Below, piece after piece: positions 1-10,661 of a stretch of 64,000 bases of DNA. Every line of letters starts with the position of its first letter. The first letter of the stretch is position 1. The position numbers and the translations under genes were made by a program. The notes beneath the pieces were generated by a model. The model saw only the letters and a list, made by a program, of their open reading frames with translations. It was not told where the DNA came from and ran no database searches. Source of the DNA: Parastagonospora avenae f. sp. tritici 18332-5 (taxonomy: Eukaryota > Ascomycota > Dothideomycetes > Pleosporales > Phaeosphaeriaceae). The DNA lies in contig JAFJTR010000026.1 of NCBI GenBank assembly GCA_022559985.1, positions 308,368 through 372,367 of the forward strand, written 5' to 3'.

Positions 1-415
1 GGACATTGAAGATATCGATAGGGGTTGGAGAGGCGCTCGTGGAGTAAGGTGGACAAAGAGCCGGTATTCTGTGCACATCCTTTGTCGCGACAAAGAAACA
101 GAACAACAGCAGGGATCGATTTTGATAATAGAATAATGGCGTAATTACTCGACTGCTAGTCTCGAATCTGCCGACGATATTCAAGGTGGCACTCTGTACC
201 CAATGAAAAGAGAAGCTTGTGAATAGAGATCCTGCACTTCAATCGCAAAAGAAATCGTACGAAGACCTAATCGAAATTTTACAGAATTAGCTGGGGACAT
301 AGACTCCAATCGTTTAGAAGATGATCTCACATCCTGCCAGTCCAGTCTTCGCGCCATTCCCAAAGCGCACAGTACCTTTAAAACAATACCAATTTAATCA
401 ACAACATCGATTTAG

Positions 416-832
416 CCATACAAACGCGTACAAAACCCTCACCCCCTCCCTCCCGCCTCCTCATTCAATTCAAACTTCACCCGACACCTCACACTCCCAA
501 ACCACCCCCTGTCTCCCATATCACTCAACCCAGGACAAGTTATCAGCCGCACAAAATCCCCCTGGCAATTCAAGTCTCTCCAAAACCAACAGTTAGTACG
601 AATATCATCTCCAAATGAGCGAGACTTCCATTCTGGAAATTCCTCGGGAAAGTTCACACACAAGTCCGGGTTGGCAGGGACGTACTGGCAGGGGAACTTG
701 CTCGAACCGCCGAAGCCGGCTTCTGATTACGATGTTGTTTTTGATGATGACGGTGACGATGGAGCATTGCGAATGGAAGCAGATAATGAAAAGTTGGGGC
801 GTGGGCGTGAGAAATGTAGATGGCAAGTCTAG
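416..832 (+). other. Coding-like open stretch without a start codon
   Basis: The plus frame that ends in TAG at 830-832 stays open for 138 codons back to a TAG at 413-415. The peptide has a natural composition (for example SPWQFKSLQNQQLVRIS, then KSGLAGTYWQGNLLEPP and an acidic run DDDGDDG), but has no ATG until late. The sequence just before it, CGATTTAG at 408-415, could be a splice acceptor. It may be the last exon of an unrecognised gene or a decayed gene. I recognise no family, and a shorter antisense frame overlaps it. The rest of 1-1264 shows nothing I can support. Confidence 0.25.
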
Positions 833-1264
833 GAGGAACACTGGACAAAGAAGCTTGGAAAGAAGACTTGACAAAGGCGCATTGTCTTTCAGGCGGCCCT
901 GCAGTCTTATGCTCAAGACACCTAGGCTTTTCTTTGTTAGGAGTGGACTAAATTGAGGGAGTCGGAGTAAGAGACGCAATGGTACAGGGAGCTGATTCCT
1001 ATACGAGGACGCGCAAAGCATCTTGATGATTGGGCTGCTACCTGATATACGCATCAACAACATTCCGCAGAGCCTTGAGTCTGCCTACACCTAGCAGACA
1101 CTAAAGCCGCGCCGGCCATGCTCCTTCATAACAACAAAACACACCATGCCCAGAGCGCCGTGCTTTTGACAGTGGTATCTCGAACAAATAAATGATGCAG
1201 CCCTCATATAACGCCAACAAATGCGATTGATACCAGCAAAGTAGTATGCTCAGTCATCTCGTGA

Positions 1265-3949
1265 TCATACCAGATCGTCATCCTCTTCTTCTCCTTCTGC
1301 GTCAACATCGGATCCGTTCCTCAGAGGAGATGGCAGCAAGTGCATCACTGCCTCGTACTCGCGCTTACTCTCCTGTGCATCTTGCATCAACCCGTTCTGT
1401 TGGTACGTATGCATACACATGCCAGCCGCAACAGCCGTCCACAAAGGACTGCGACTCCACTTATTGTTGTGCCGAGTTGCTCGCACCGCTTGAACTGCTT
1501 TGTCGCTGACCTGGTTTGCGAAAAAGCTTGCGCTGAAGTAGGACAGTGCCATTGTGACAAACTCGCGATTTTGTGTCTTCTTGAGAATGTCACTTGTTCT
1601 GTTGACTGCCGCTTGCACAAACGTCTTTTTGCGCATGATGGAGGCGTCTGTAGTAGTGTCCGGGCTGGACATGGCGTGTACGAGGCGATGTGCTACACGG
1701 ATGTACTGATTGGGGTGGTTTTCACACAGCGGTGTCAGCTGCTTCAACAGCATGGTGGCGATGTGCTGTTGCGGATGGCCTGGGTATCTCACAATGAGCA
1801 CTCTATTCAGAGCCGCGAGAATCGCGAGATCGACTTTGGTGCCAGTGGAAGAAGCCTGTGATGGCAACTGAAACAAGTCTGACGAGTACGCGCGCAAGGC
1901 GGATTCGAACGCGCCACTTCTCTGGTCGGACACAGCGGTCAGGTAGGCCAACGTACGGGCAGTCTCCTCATTTCGTTTTGACTTGGCGGCGCGCTTTTTA
2001 AGAATGGTGAGGGCTTCAGTGGCTGTCGCTGCGTCTTCCCGATGACACGCGATGAGACCAACGACGAAAAGAGAGTGCCAGTCAAGCACATTGTTCCATT
2101 CTTGCTGCGCGACCGCAAGTGGAATGGGAATGCTGTGCGAAACGTGCCGGTTCGATGCACTCTTGGCCCGGTGATGTGCTTCCCTGATGTATTTGAGACC
2201 CTTCTCGTGGACATGCTGGTCGTAGGCACAGATGAAAAAACACAGCGTTTGAAGATCTTCTTTTGGTAGCCACGCAAAGACAAGTTCATCGCGTCCTGCT
2301 GAGTTCTTGCGGAATATGCCGCCAGTGTCGGCCGTCATACTCCCGCCAGAGCTCCTCTCAATGAGAGCTGTGAGTATTCCAGTGTCGGATCGTAATGCGT
2401 CGGTCTTCTCATCAAGAACACCAGAAATAAGTGCAGTCGACTTCACGCTGTCGGGAACACCGTTGTGGATACCACAAGTGACATCAATAATGTCGAGAAG
2501 TGTGCCAAATGAACCAAGTTGCTCCGCAGAGACCTGAAGCTGCAGACTCCGTGCCGATGCTATAGCACGCTGTGCTTGTTCGAGCCTGTCTGCTGCACCT
2601 GATCGCAGATGGACCAGCGCTTCTAATGCATTACAAGCCACGTATATAGCTCTGTCTCCTCGCTTTTCTGAATGTGCTGCAATAGCATGTAGCTGTTGCA
2701 GCGCAGGAACAAGTTCGATGCGTCCCGATATTGAAAGCGTGAGCGCGACCTTTAAGAATCGAAATGCATACACCCAGGCAATGTGTTGAAAGGTCTCAGC
2801 TTCGGAGATGGGTTTGTCCAGAGACTTGAGGGCAGCACGGTGATTCGTCTTGAACTGGTAGCGGGCCTGGAGATGCAGCGAAGCGTACTTCAAGTCTTGC
2901 AAGCGACATCGTCCGCATAAGGATATCTGCTTGGACAGAACCTCGTCGATTTCAGCTGTATTGTCCGTCTCTTCCACGAGCAGACTCGCATATCTGAGCC
3001 TGAGCCTGGCTTCGTCACGTGGCGGCAGATGGAAGTCTCTTAGTACAGTGTCCATACAGCCCAAACCAGTCGCCATCAATTTGTGATACTGAAGCACGTC
3101 GGCTTCTCGCAGACTGCGCACTACTCGAGTGCCCATACCACGTGCCGCAGCAATATACTCATCTGCTGCGGAGAGCAGCATGACGGAGAGATCGGCTGGA
3201 AGTGCTTTGGGTGGAGGTTGCGCATGTCTTGTGGGGGTCAGATGATGGTTCGATGACCGTGGTATGACGACCTGAGGATGATCCCTCGGCTTTGGCGTCG
3301 TATTCTGTATTGAAGGACTACGGTGCTGGCTCGACGGAGTCTGCGAGCTCGAAGGAATGCGCTGCTGAGGGGTCGATTGCTGCTGCAAGGGCGTGCGATG
3401 TTGCTGGACAGGCGTACTCGAAGTCTTCTGCTGCGGTCGGGGGCTGTTCTCTTGAAGCGCGGGTGATCGCTGGACCTGTTTCGGTTGGGAAGGCGCCGGA
3501 TGCTGCTGGTTGCTGTATCGCCGGCGGTCTTGCGCCCCGTCTGTTTGCGCAATTCCAGAGCTGCTGTTGCGCTGCACGGGCATCTGTACATGCCGGATCT
3601 TAGGCGGCTGCATATGGTGCATAGGCGATACATAGCTCGGGGCCTTCTGTGGGATGACGACCTGTGGTAGCGCGCGAGGTTGCTGTTGCTGGTGCTGGTG
3701 TTGCGCATAGGCCTGAGGCATTGGAGGGTATTGCTGGCTGGGCGGTTGAGACACATTCATATGAGAGTGCCTCTGAGGGGCCTGCGACTGCGGATAGCCC
3801 TGGGGCATCTGCTGCTGCATGGGAGGGTACTGTGGCGCATATCCCGGGTGTTGGTACCCATTTGGCTGCTGCTGTTGCGGAGGGTAGGGTACATATTGCC
3901 CGTTATTGTATGCCTGTGGCGGCCAGTTCTGGTTGTGCCGTGGATCCAT
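1265..3949 (-). CDS. MAU2: Cohesin loading factor MAU2/SCC4
   Basis: One uninterrupted 894-residue frame. It is the Scc4/Mau2 partner of the Scc2/NIPBL cohesin loader, which places cohesin on chromatin for sister-chromatid cohesion in the nucleus. Residues 1 to about 250 are low-complexity, rich in Gln, Pro and Ser (PYPPQQQQPNGYQ near the start), and look disordered. From about residue 255 (ADLSVMLLSAADEYIAAAR) to the end it is alpha-helical in character, with TPR-like repeats as in the cohesin_load family. The C-terminus ends in an acidic tail (EGEEEDDD). The family core is clear; the long glutamine-rich head is a fungal feature. The start is the first ATG of the frame (MDPRHNQNW) and the upstream neighbour is divergent. 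Identification is by recalled family sequence features, not a search. Confidence 0.85.
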   Translation of the reverse strand: MDPRHNQNWPPQAYNNGQYVPYPPQQQQPNGYQHPGYAPQYPPMQQQMPQGYPQSQAPQRHSHMNVSQPPSQQYPPMPQAYAQHQHQQQQPRALPQVVIPQKAPSYVSPMHHMQPPKIRHVQMPVQRNSSSGIAQTDGAQDRRRYSNQQHPAPSQPKQVQRSPALQENSPRPQQKTSSTPVQQHRTPLQQQSTPQQRIPSSSQTPSSQHRSPSIQNTTPKPRDHPQVVIPRSSNHHLTPTRHAQPPPKALPADLSVMLLSAADEYIAAARGMGTRVVRSLREADVLQYHKLMATGLGCMDTVLRDFHLPPRDEARLRLRYASLLVEETDNTAEIDEVLSKQISLCGRCRLQDLKYASLHLQARYQFKTNHRAALKSLDKPISEAETFQHIAWVYAFRFLKVALTLSISGRIELVPALQQLHAIAAHSEKRGDRAIYVACNALEALVHLRSGAADRLEQAQRAIASARSLQLQVSAEQLGSFGTLLDIIDVTCGIHNGVPDSVKSTALISGVLDEKTDALRSDTGILTALIERSSGGSMTADTGGIFRKNSAGRDELVFAWLPKEDLQTLCFFICAYDQHVHEKGLKYIREAHHRAKSASNRHVSHSIPIPLAVAQQEWNNVLDWHSLFVVGLIACHREDAATATEALTILKKRAAKSKRNEETARTLAYLTAVSDQRSGAFESALRAYSSDLFQLPSQASSTGTKVDLAILAALNRVLIVRYPGHPQQHIATMLLKQLTPLCENHPNQYIRVAHRLVHAMSSPDTTTDASIMRKKTFVQAAVNRTSDILKKTQNREFVTMALSYFSASFFANQVSDKAVQAVRATRHNNKWSRSPLWTAVAAGMCMHTYQQNGLMQDAQESKREYEAVMHLLPSPLRNGSDVDAEGEEEDDDLV

Positions 3950-4447
3950 GTTGGTATTGATTCGGGATGGACGATCGCCACCACAGTCGCTATGAGCGCA
4001 GCATTATTGGGCGTAGTGGAGGTGTGAATCGAATGTGAGGTGCCCGCGCAACGACATGGCGCGCAATGATGGGAGTCGCGACCGCGCTAAGACTGCGGGT
4101 CCTGATTGGTAGATAAGCGCGCGTTCACGAAACCGCTTAGGCCGAGGCATGATGTTATCGCTGGTGGGAAGCCTACCTTTTTCAATCGATTCGCTTTCAC
4201 ACTAGATACCTTCACGACTGGCCAGGATTGCTTCAGGCTGCGAAGAATTTGACATTGGACACGTACGTCATCACCATTTCCACCTACAGCACCTCGGAGG
4301 GACTTGATTCCGGGGATGGTTGGTTAACAAAAAAAAAGAGCTGGAACACGTTATAAGGCGGAGTCTTTCGAATTAGGTAATCAGTTCTTCTTCGGCTTCT
4401 TCACTTTCCCAGAATACAAAGACTTCGAGTCGTTCATCTAAACCACC
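3950..4447. promoter_or_regulatory. Divergent intergenic region MAU2 / hydrolase
   Basis: 498 bp between two divergent starts must hold both promoters. An A-run (4329-4337) lies about 110 bp before the hydrolase ATG. No specific factor site is claimed. Confidence 0.4.
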
Positions 4448-5799
4448 ATGTTCGACCTCTCCTGGATCCTCGGCCACGCCAAAACATTCTACACCCACCA
4501 CCCCTCTTCCATCCCCCTCACCACCAAATCCGGCTCCAAAACCACACTTGCCCAAATAGCCCAGGACTCCATCCCACCATGCCGTCTCAACCCCTTCCTC
4601 TTCAACGGCCACCTCCAAACAATGTACACAGCCCGCCCGGACCCCGGCCCGCCTATCTTCTACAAGCGCAAGCTCTTCGACTCAAACCACTCCGTGTACC
4701 CAGGCACCTATGCCGTCGACTTTGTCGTGAGCAAGGAAGAAGGCCAAGCCTCAAATAAAGACGCCAGCCTCCCCGAGCGCACCTCGAACTTCACGCCCGA
4801 GGAGTGGGAAAGCATGAAGAGTGAAGACACCACGCCCATGATCATCGCCCTCCACGGCCTCTCCGGCGGCTCCCACGAAGTCTACCTGCGCGAAACCCTC
4901 GCGCCCCTGACTGCCGCCGGGTGGGCCGCATGTGTCGTCAACGGCCGCGGCTGCGCGCTGTCAAGAGTCACGACACCGCAATTATTCAACGCGCGCGCGA
5001 CGTGGGATATAAGGCAGACGATCGCACACTTGCGCAACTTGTATCCAAATCGGCCGCTCTACGCCGTCGGATTCTCGCTCGGCGCAAATATCTTGACGAA
5101 CTATGTCGGCGAGGAGGGCGAGAAGTGCGTGCTGAAGGCCGCCGTGGTGTGCAGTAATCCGTGGAATCTGGATGTATGTAATGTCGAGTTGCGGCGTACT
5201 TGGGTCGGACTGGAGATTTATGCGCGTACCATGGGGCAGAATTTGAAGAAGTTGTTTGTGCTGCATCGGGAGCAGATTTTGAAGAATGAAGGCGTGGATG
5301 AGGATAAGGTTATGGGAAGTCGCTATCTCTTTGAATTTGATAGACATGTGCAGTGTCCGACTTGGGGGTATCCGACCGAGGGTGCGTATTATAGGGATAG
5401 TGAGAGCGTGGATGCATTGTTGGGGGTGAGGGTACCGTTTTTGGGTATTAATGCTGAAGATGATCCGGTATGTTTGAATTGCATTGTGGTGGTGTTTAGA
5501 TGGCTTGCTGACAATGGCTGCAGATATCGTCCAAGGCGGCTATACCGTTCGAGGAGTTCAAGCAGAATCCGTACGCTGTGTTGTGTACCACCAACTGGGG
5601 CGGTCATCTGGGATCATTCCAGCTGGGTGGTGGGAGATGGTTTGCGACGGCGGCCTCGTCGTTCCTGACGAAGGTGCATGAAGAGATCGACCACGAGGTG
5701 TCGCAGACCAAGATGCAAGGAACCAAGATCGATACGCCTGAGAAGCACTACCCCATCTACGACCCGAACAACCGACGCCTGATATTGCCCGACGCATAG
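4448..5799 (+). CDS. YheT/EHT1-type alpha/beta hydrolase
   Basis: Two exons, 4448-5467 and 5524-5799, joined across a 56-nt GTATGT...CAG intron, give 431 residues. The fold is the alpha/beta hydrolase of the YheT/Eht1-Eeb1 family (medium-chain ester synthases or hydrolases; monoacylglycerol lipase activity is known for some yeast members). The typical N-terminal NPFLFNGHLQT motif is at about residues 48-58. The nucleophile is Ser210 in GFSLGAN, the acid is in the NAEDDP motif at 335-340, and the catalytic His368 is in NWGGHLG. The His is supplied only by exon 2, so the intron is needed for an active enzyme. Substrate cannot be told from sequence. Confidence 0.85.
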
Positions 5800-5888
5800 A
5801 ACTGCACCGTATTTGTACATGTGACATTTGGGTATCATAGACTTTTGTAACCATCATGAAATAGACTTCATCCATCCTTCTGTCCGCA

Positions 5889-6485
5889 TCAACCGAAGCT
5901 AACCCTCTTCCTCGCCTTGTACTTCCCATCCTTCTTCGACTTCTTCGCCTTGCCCTCATCATCCTCATCGCCGCCCTTCGCTGGCGCACTCCTCCTCCTC
6001 TTCTTCTTCAACCCCTCCTTCCTCTCCTCAAACGCCTTATCCTTCTCGTCCCGCCTGCCCTCCGCCTCGACTCTCTTCGCCTCGCGAATCTCCTCCAACT
6101 GCCTCGCGCGCGTGATCTTGCTCTCAATCCTGCCCTCCTTCTCCGCATTGACCACGCTCATAATGGCCATCATGCTGGCCGGGTCGTCGACGAAAATCTT
6201 GCCCTTTTTCTCGCCCTTGGGTTTGGCAATGCCCGCGGGTATTATGCCGTTGAGCAGCGGGATGTCGAGTTCCTTCTCGCTATACACGCGCTTCTTCTTG
6301 CGGCCATCCTTGGAGCGGGACTTTGTCTTCTGCGCGCCGCCAGGTTTCGCAAGCGTGAGTTTCTTCTGGCGGTTCTTGGAGATGCCCTCAGGTTTCGAGG
6401 CCGAGGATTTTGATTTCGCAGACGACTTGGCGCCGAGTTTGGCGGATTTGCCTTTTGTGCTGGGTTTGCCTTTTGTGGGCGCCAT
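5889..6485 (-). CDS. LOC1: 60S ribosome assembly/export protein LOC1
   Basis: Intronless, 198 residues, very basic. Loc1 is a nucleolar RNA-binding protein needed for 60S subunit assembly and export, and in yeast also for ASH1 mRNA localisation. The conserved core is visible: the KKKRVYSEKELDIP stretch at about 63-76, then KPKGEKKGKIFVDDPASMM, then NAEKEGRIESK and a charged helix REAKRVEAEGR. The ends are Lys/Ser-rich and look disordered. The start ATG is the first in frame and begins MAPTKGKPS. It is divergent from VPS68 with 211 bp between starts. Its stop lies 90 bp from the convergent hydrolase stop. Confidence 0.85.
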   Translation of the reverse strand: MAPTKGKPSTKGKSAKLGAKSSAKSKSSASKPEGISKNRQKKLTLAKPGGAQKTKSRSKDGRKKKRVYSEKELDIPLLNGIIPAGIAKPKGEKKGKIFVDDPASMMAIMSVVNAEKEGRIESKITRARQLEEIREAKRVEAEGRRDEKDKAFEERKEGLKKKRRRSAPAKGGDEDDEGKAKKSKKDGKYKARKRVSFG

Positions 6486-6696
6486 TGTGTGGAGTTGTAA
6501 ATGGGTAGGTTGGTGGTTGAAGTTGCGCCGAAACTTTTTCGGAAGCTATGGTTAGGTCGGCGGTTTGCGACACCGACGCGGACGTCTAGCGCCAAGCTGT
6601 GATGGCCGCCAACCTCGCATGCGCGCGACAACAGTGACAACATCAGCATTCAAGCCACCACACATCCCACAGACACACAGACAGCGATTCGGCAAT

Positions 6697-7328
6697 ATGG
6701 AGGATAACCGTCTATTCCGCTTTCCCAGGCCCGCATGGCTGAACAGCGCAAACACACGTACCTTTGGCGTCTACACAGCCGGAGCTCTGGTAGGCATCAC
6801 CGAGCTATACAAACCTCAAGTCCATGATAACTAACGTCTCCGATGTAGTTCGCGCTGGGCTTCTACACCCTAATCGACATCGCAGTGTGGTCCAAATCCA
6901 TCATGAATCCCTCCGACCCAGCCGTGCACATCACCTTCGTCGACTGGATCCCCGGCATCTGCTCCGCGCTGGGCATGCTCGTCATCAACTCGATCGACAA
7001 GTCGCGACTGAGCGCCGATAGCTTCAGCTACAGCGGAAACGGCGTGGCGTGGAAAGCGAAGCTGGTGCTGTTCCTGGGCTTTGCGCTGCTGGCGGGCGGG
7101 CTCGCGGGCAGTGTTGTGGTCCTGGTGATGAAGTACATTGTCCCGGAATATGTGTGGCCGACTATTTGGATGGGTGTCGGTAATGTTGTGGCAAATGCGC
7201 TGATTATGCTGAGGTGAGTTGTGCTGTGAGTTGAGATTGTATATGGAAGGCTAACGTGATGCAGTTCTGCTGTGCTTTGGATCGCGCAAAACATGGAGGA
7301 CGAGTACACCTACAGCCTGGCGCTATAA
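6697..7328 (+). CDS. VPS68: Vps68, UPF0220/TMEM50 family membrane protein
   Basis: Three exons (6697-6789, 6849-7213, 7265-7328) give 173 residues. Vps68 forms a complex with Vps55 at late endosomes and is needed for cargo to leave endosomes toward the vacuole. The protein has four hydrophobic segments: FGVYTAGALFALGFYTLID, a second around WIPGICSALGMLVINSI, a third at LVLFLGFALLAGGLAGSVVVL, and a last at VGNVVANALIMLRSSAVLW. The family MEDEYTYSLAL tail is present. The first intron splits the first membrane segment and the second lies just before the tail; both keep the frame. Its partner gene VPS55 is the next gene, in convergent orientation. Confidence 0.88.
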
Positions 7329-7745
7329 GAGCGCAGTGCGTGTATGTGTATGTTTTAGTGCGAATGTGCATCATATAAGGTGCTGCTTGGACTGTGGGCC
7401 CAGGCTGCACGCAGTCTGATGGAGTGTTAAACATGGCATATATTGTTGAGGATACTGTACGAATATTCTTAAGCGTTTGGAGATCATCAGTAATCGAAGC
7501 GTGGTCATACTTCACAAGCTCCACCAACAACCCTCTCCAATACGAAGACTGACAATGGAAAATCGCTAAATTCAGCTACTGATACAACACTCGTAGACAA
7601 TAGATTATGAACAAGATGCACGGAGGGCTAACAATACGCGCCGCCAGCCCGCGCACAGGATACGCCGCCTGAAGTACTCCGCAGATCTGGACGCTGGAAG
7701 ATCCGTCAGGACAAGGTGTGTCGATCACTCGGTTCCGCCGGCTAG
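7329..7745. other. Convergent 3' region VPS68 / VPS55
   Basis: 417 bp between two stop codons. It should hold both 3' UTRs and polyadenylation signals. No coding frame or repeat is supported. Confidence 0.4.
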
Positions 7746-8319
7746 TCAGAAGTCTTCTTGCTCCTGGAAAAAGAGGGTGAAGCTGATGATGGTCGCATAT
7801 ATCAGGAGACCGCCGAAGACAGACATGGCTGCTGCGCCTCCTGCGATTTGCGCCGAGTGCCATAGAAGGGTGGGAAGGGCTGTGGATCGTGTTAGCGGTG
7901 ATTCTCGCCATGTGCCCTTTCAATACGTCTGCACTATATGCATCCTGTTTCTATAGGCGCAAAGCATCTTTCATGTGCAGCTTGGCGTGACGTACCAATT
8001 CCCATGACCACGAAGAATCCAGTAAGGAACCTTCCAAAGTCCACGACACCGTTTCCGTGGCTCTCCATGAAATCATCATTGTTTGCTGCTCTTCCACATA
8101 GCCAGTTCGGTAACGGCGCAATCACGTAGGTTGCGACAACGAGGAGCGTGAGGTAGTTGTGGAACAGCGCCGCGGAAAGGATGACGAGGAGGAAGCCTAT
8201 CGCGAGGACCTATACACCGATTCAGTCAGTGAGATAGTAGAATACCGAGTGAGAGCGCTGGTATGCGCCGTAGCTAGACGTACGAAAGACAGCCCTATTA
8301 TCGTCTTGATGCCGGCCAT
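7746..8319 (-). CDS. VPS55: Vps55 (OB-RGRP/LEPROT family)
   Basis: Three exons read 8319-8284, 8209-7996 and 7879-7746, giving 127 residues, close to the 130-140 of the family. Vps55 is a four-span late-endosomal protein that pairs with Vps68. Family marks are LVILSAALFHNYLTLL, the loop IAPLPNWLC, and the pairing FMESHGNGVVDFGRFLTGFFVVMGIALP with the third segment completed across intron 2. The C-terminal segment is GGLLIYATIISFTLFFQ. The 12-codon first exon supplies MAGIKTIIGLSF, matching the family's N-terminal membrane helix. The longest uninterrupted piece is only 71 codons, so it is easy to miss. It is divergent from PRE5. Confidence 0.9.
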
Positions 8320-8694
8320 GCTGGGTGTTTCGGGATGTCTTCAACTGTCGCTAGTTTTGGATATGCGCGTCCGCGATGTTTCGGTCTGCACGTTCCGGAC
8401 GGCGTGATGACGTTGTAAGGTCGATGTGTTGTGGTTGTTGGACAGGCGCCTGCCGCGAGGTTGGAGTTGACGCTCGGTCGCTGCCAAGCCTGGAGCTCCG
8501 CGAGAGCTGTCGTAACTTCAGGTGCCTTGAGCATCAAACAACCACGACCCCACCTCGACTTGCTGCGATTCTTGATTCTCCGTCTCCTACCGCCGAGACA
8601 TTACTCAAATTTCTCAGAGTATCCTGGAATCCGTCCTTGTTCTACTGTACAGCGATAGTCTCCGACTCCAGACCCCACAACTCCCGCCTCCACC
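8320..8694. promoter_or_regulatory. Divergent promoter region VPS55 / PRE5
   Basis: 375 bp between the two start codons. It must contain both promoters. I did not find a full proteasome control element (GGTGGCAAA). Confidence 0.4.
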
Positions 8695-9630
8695 ATGTTC
8701 AGAAACAACTACGACAACGACTCGGTCACCTTCTCGCCCCAGGGTCGTATCTTCCAGGTCGAATATGCATCGGAAGCGGTCAAGCAAGGTTCGGTCGTAG
8801 TGGGCCTTGTTAGCAAGACACACGCCGTGCTTGCGGCTATCAAGGTACGTTCACAGCTAGTCAGCACGCAAATGGAGCTCTGTAGTAGACTCAGTGTCAC
8901 AAGCAGAGCTTGCAGGTTCTTAAGTGAATTGTGTCAATTGTCTCGTACATCATCAGTCATCGTCATCGCTACATGAACGTCCATACAACGCGCAGGCAAT
9001 ACTAACATTGCATAGAGGAACGCCGAGGAGCTCTCATCCTACCAGAAGAAGATCATTCCAATTGACTCGCACTACGGTGTCGCCCTCGCCGGTCTTGCCT
9101 CTGACGCCCGTGTACTGTCCAACTTCATGAAGCAGCAGTCACTCGCCTCCCGCCTCACCTACGACCGTGCCATCCCGCTCTCAGAGATCACGTCCCGCAT
9201 TGCAGACCGCGCCCAGACCAACACTCAACAATACGGACGAAGACCATATGGCGTTGGCTTGTTGATCGCAGGTGTCGACTCAAAGGGCCCCCACCTGTTC
9301 GAGTTCCAGCCTAGCGGTGTCACACAGGAGATGATTGCATGCGGCATTGGCGCGAGGAGTCAGATGGCGAGGACGTACCTGGAGAGGCATCTGGACGAGT
9401 TTGAGGGTGCCAGCAGGGAGGAGTTGATCAAGCATGCCTTGAGGGCACTGAAGGAGTCGCTTTCACAGGACAAGGAGCTGACAGTCGACAACACCAGTGT
9501 CGGTGTTGGCGGCATCAAGGAGGACTTTGCGCACTACGAAGGTCAAGAAGTCGCGGAATGGCTGGACGCTACATTCGAGAACCAGGGCGGTGACGAGGAG
9601 GGCGGAGACGCCATGGAGACCGACTCATGA
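8695..9630 (+). CDS. PRE5: 20S proteasome alpha-6 subunit (PRE5/PSMA1)
   Basis: Exons 8695-8844 and 9016-9630 give 254 residues. This is an outer-ring alpha subunit of the 20S proteasome core, non-catalytic, forming the gated entry. The alpha signature at the N-terminus (FSPQGRIFQVEYASEAVKQGS, about 13-33) is intact. The segment RNAEELSSYQKKI that starts exon 2 and the RRPYGVGLL and TYLERHLDEF motifs match the alpha-6 type rather than other alphas. The 171-nt intron is the longest in this part of the window. The acidic Gly/Glu tail ends METDS. It is divergent from VPS55. Confidence 0.93.
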
Positions 9631-10015
9631 GGTAGTGCTGAGTGATGCTCTTGCACCACACAACAGACTTGTCGGTGACTTAAGAGCGTTGTGACTATAG
9701 CCCGAAGCTTAGTGCTCCACTTCGCTACAGTAGACATGAGAAGGCCGGTTCTACAATTGGCTAGCTATGAAAATGTAATGAACATGATACAAACGCCGAA
9801 TCTGTGCCTGAGCTGCCTTGCTCCGTGTCTCGGTATTTCTCTGTCATGAGAAACAATGTGGTGTCTGATGGTGGTGTTGATGCTGGAGGAAGTATTGCGT
9901 CACGTGATGTCAAAGCTCCGGCATCTGCGAAATCTCGCCGGAGCTGCAACCTTTCAACGCTCATCCGCATCTCGCAAACCCGTCCCTACCCACCCAACCA
10001 CAAACAACCATCACA
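9631..10015. other. Intergenic region PRE5 / ATP15
   Basis: 385 bp. It holds the PRE5 3' region and the ATP15 promoter. A TCACGTGA palindrome lies at 9899-9906, about 110 bp before the ATP15 start, and could bind a bHLH factor such as Cbf1. Nothing else stands out. Confidence 0.35.
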
Positions 10016-10365
10016 ATGGCATTCGCGTGGAAAGCCGCCGGTCTTACGTACGTCGCACCAACTTTTGCAGCTCCGGGAACCCGCAATTGACACTCCTGGA
10101 CAGCTACAACCGCTACATCGCCGTCGCATCGCGCGTCGTGCGCCGCTCGCTGAAGGAAGAGGGTCGCCTCGCAGCCGAGCGAAGGGGCCAGAGCGAGCTC
10201 CGTTTCGCCAAGTGGTCGGTGAGTGACGATAATTGGGGATGAAGACAGGGTTGGAAATTGAGCAGAACAGGGCTAACTGCTGGACAGAACGGCAAGCAGG
10301 GCGAGAGCAAGGACTTGAACGCTGCGGCGCTCCAGGCACAGGCTGAGGCTAAGGCTTCATCTTAG
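10016..10365 (+). CDS. ATP15: Mitochondrial ATP synthase epsilon subunit
   Basis: Three small exons (10016-10047, 10104-10218, 10288-10365) encode 74 residues. This is the F1 epsilon subunit of mitochondrial ATP synthase, part of the central stalk. The N-terminus MAFAWKAAGLTYNRYIAVASR with a basic RRSLKEE stretch is the family hallmark; the LTYNRY motif is restored only when intron 1 is removed. The Ala-rich tail is longer than in animals, as in other filamentous fungi. No long uninterrupted frame exists. Expected location is the matrix side of the inner membrane, imported without a long cleaved presequence. Confidence 0.87.
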
Positions 10366-10661
10366 CCCGTCATGGAAATCGAGTAAGGGATATCCGCTGG
10401 GACGTTGGAAAGGGTGGTGAGAGGTGGTGAATGTATATCTTGTACTATCAAATGCCGCAAGCGTGGACATCAGGTCGAAAAGCCAATGCATGACAAGAAT
10501 TGAGCTCATTTGCACTCTCCCGGAACAAAAAACCATGACTGTGACTTGGGCGTTGTGTGAAGAACTAATAGTTGCCGACTTCCAGTAAACGCTTGCTCAA
10601 CATGCAGGCGCGACCCGGCAGTCATAAACTTCGCGCATCGGCAACTCCTCCACCACCGAAC

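Noticed and set aside
605..1063. 152-codon minus-strand frame
   Set aside because: Peptide is Leu/Ser/Arg-rich without recognisable domain; it overlaps a more natural-looking plus frame in part, and looks like chance.
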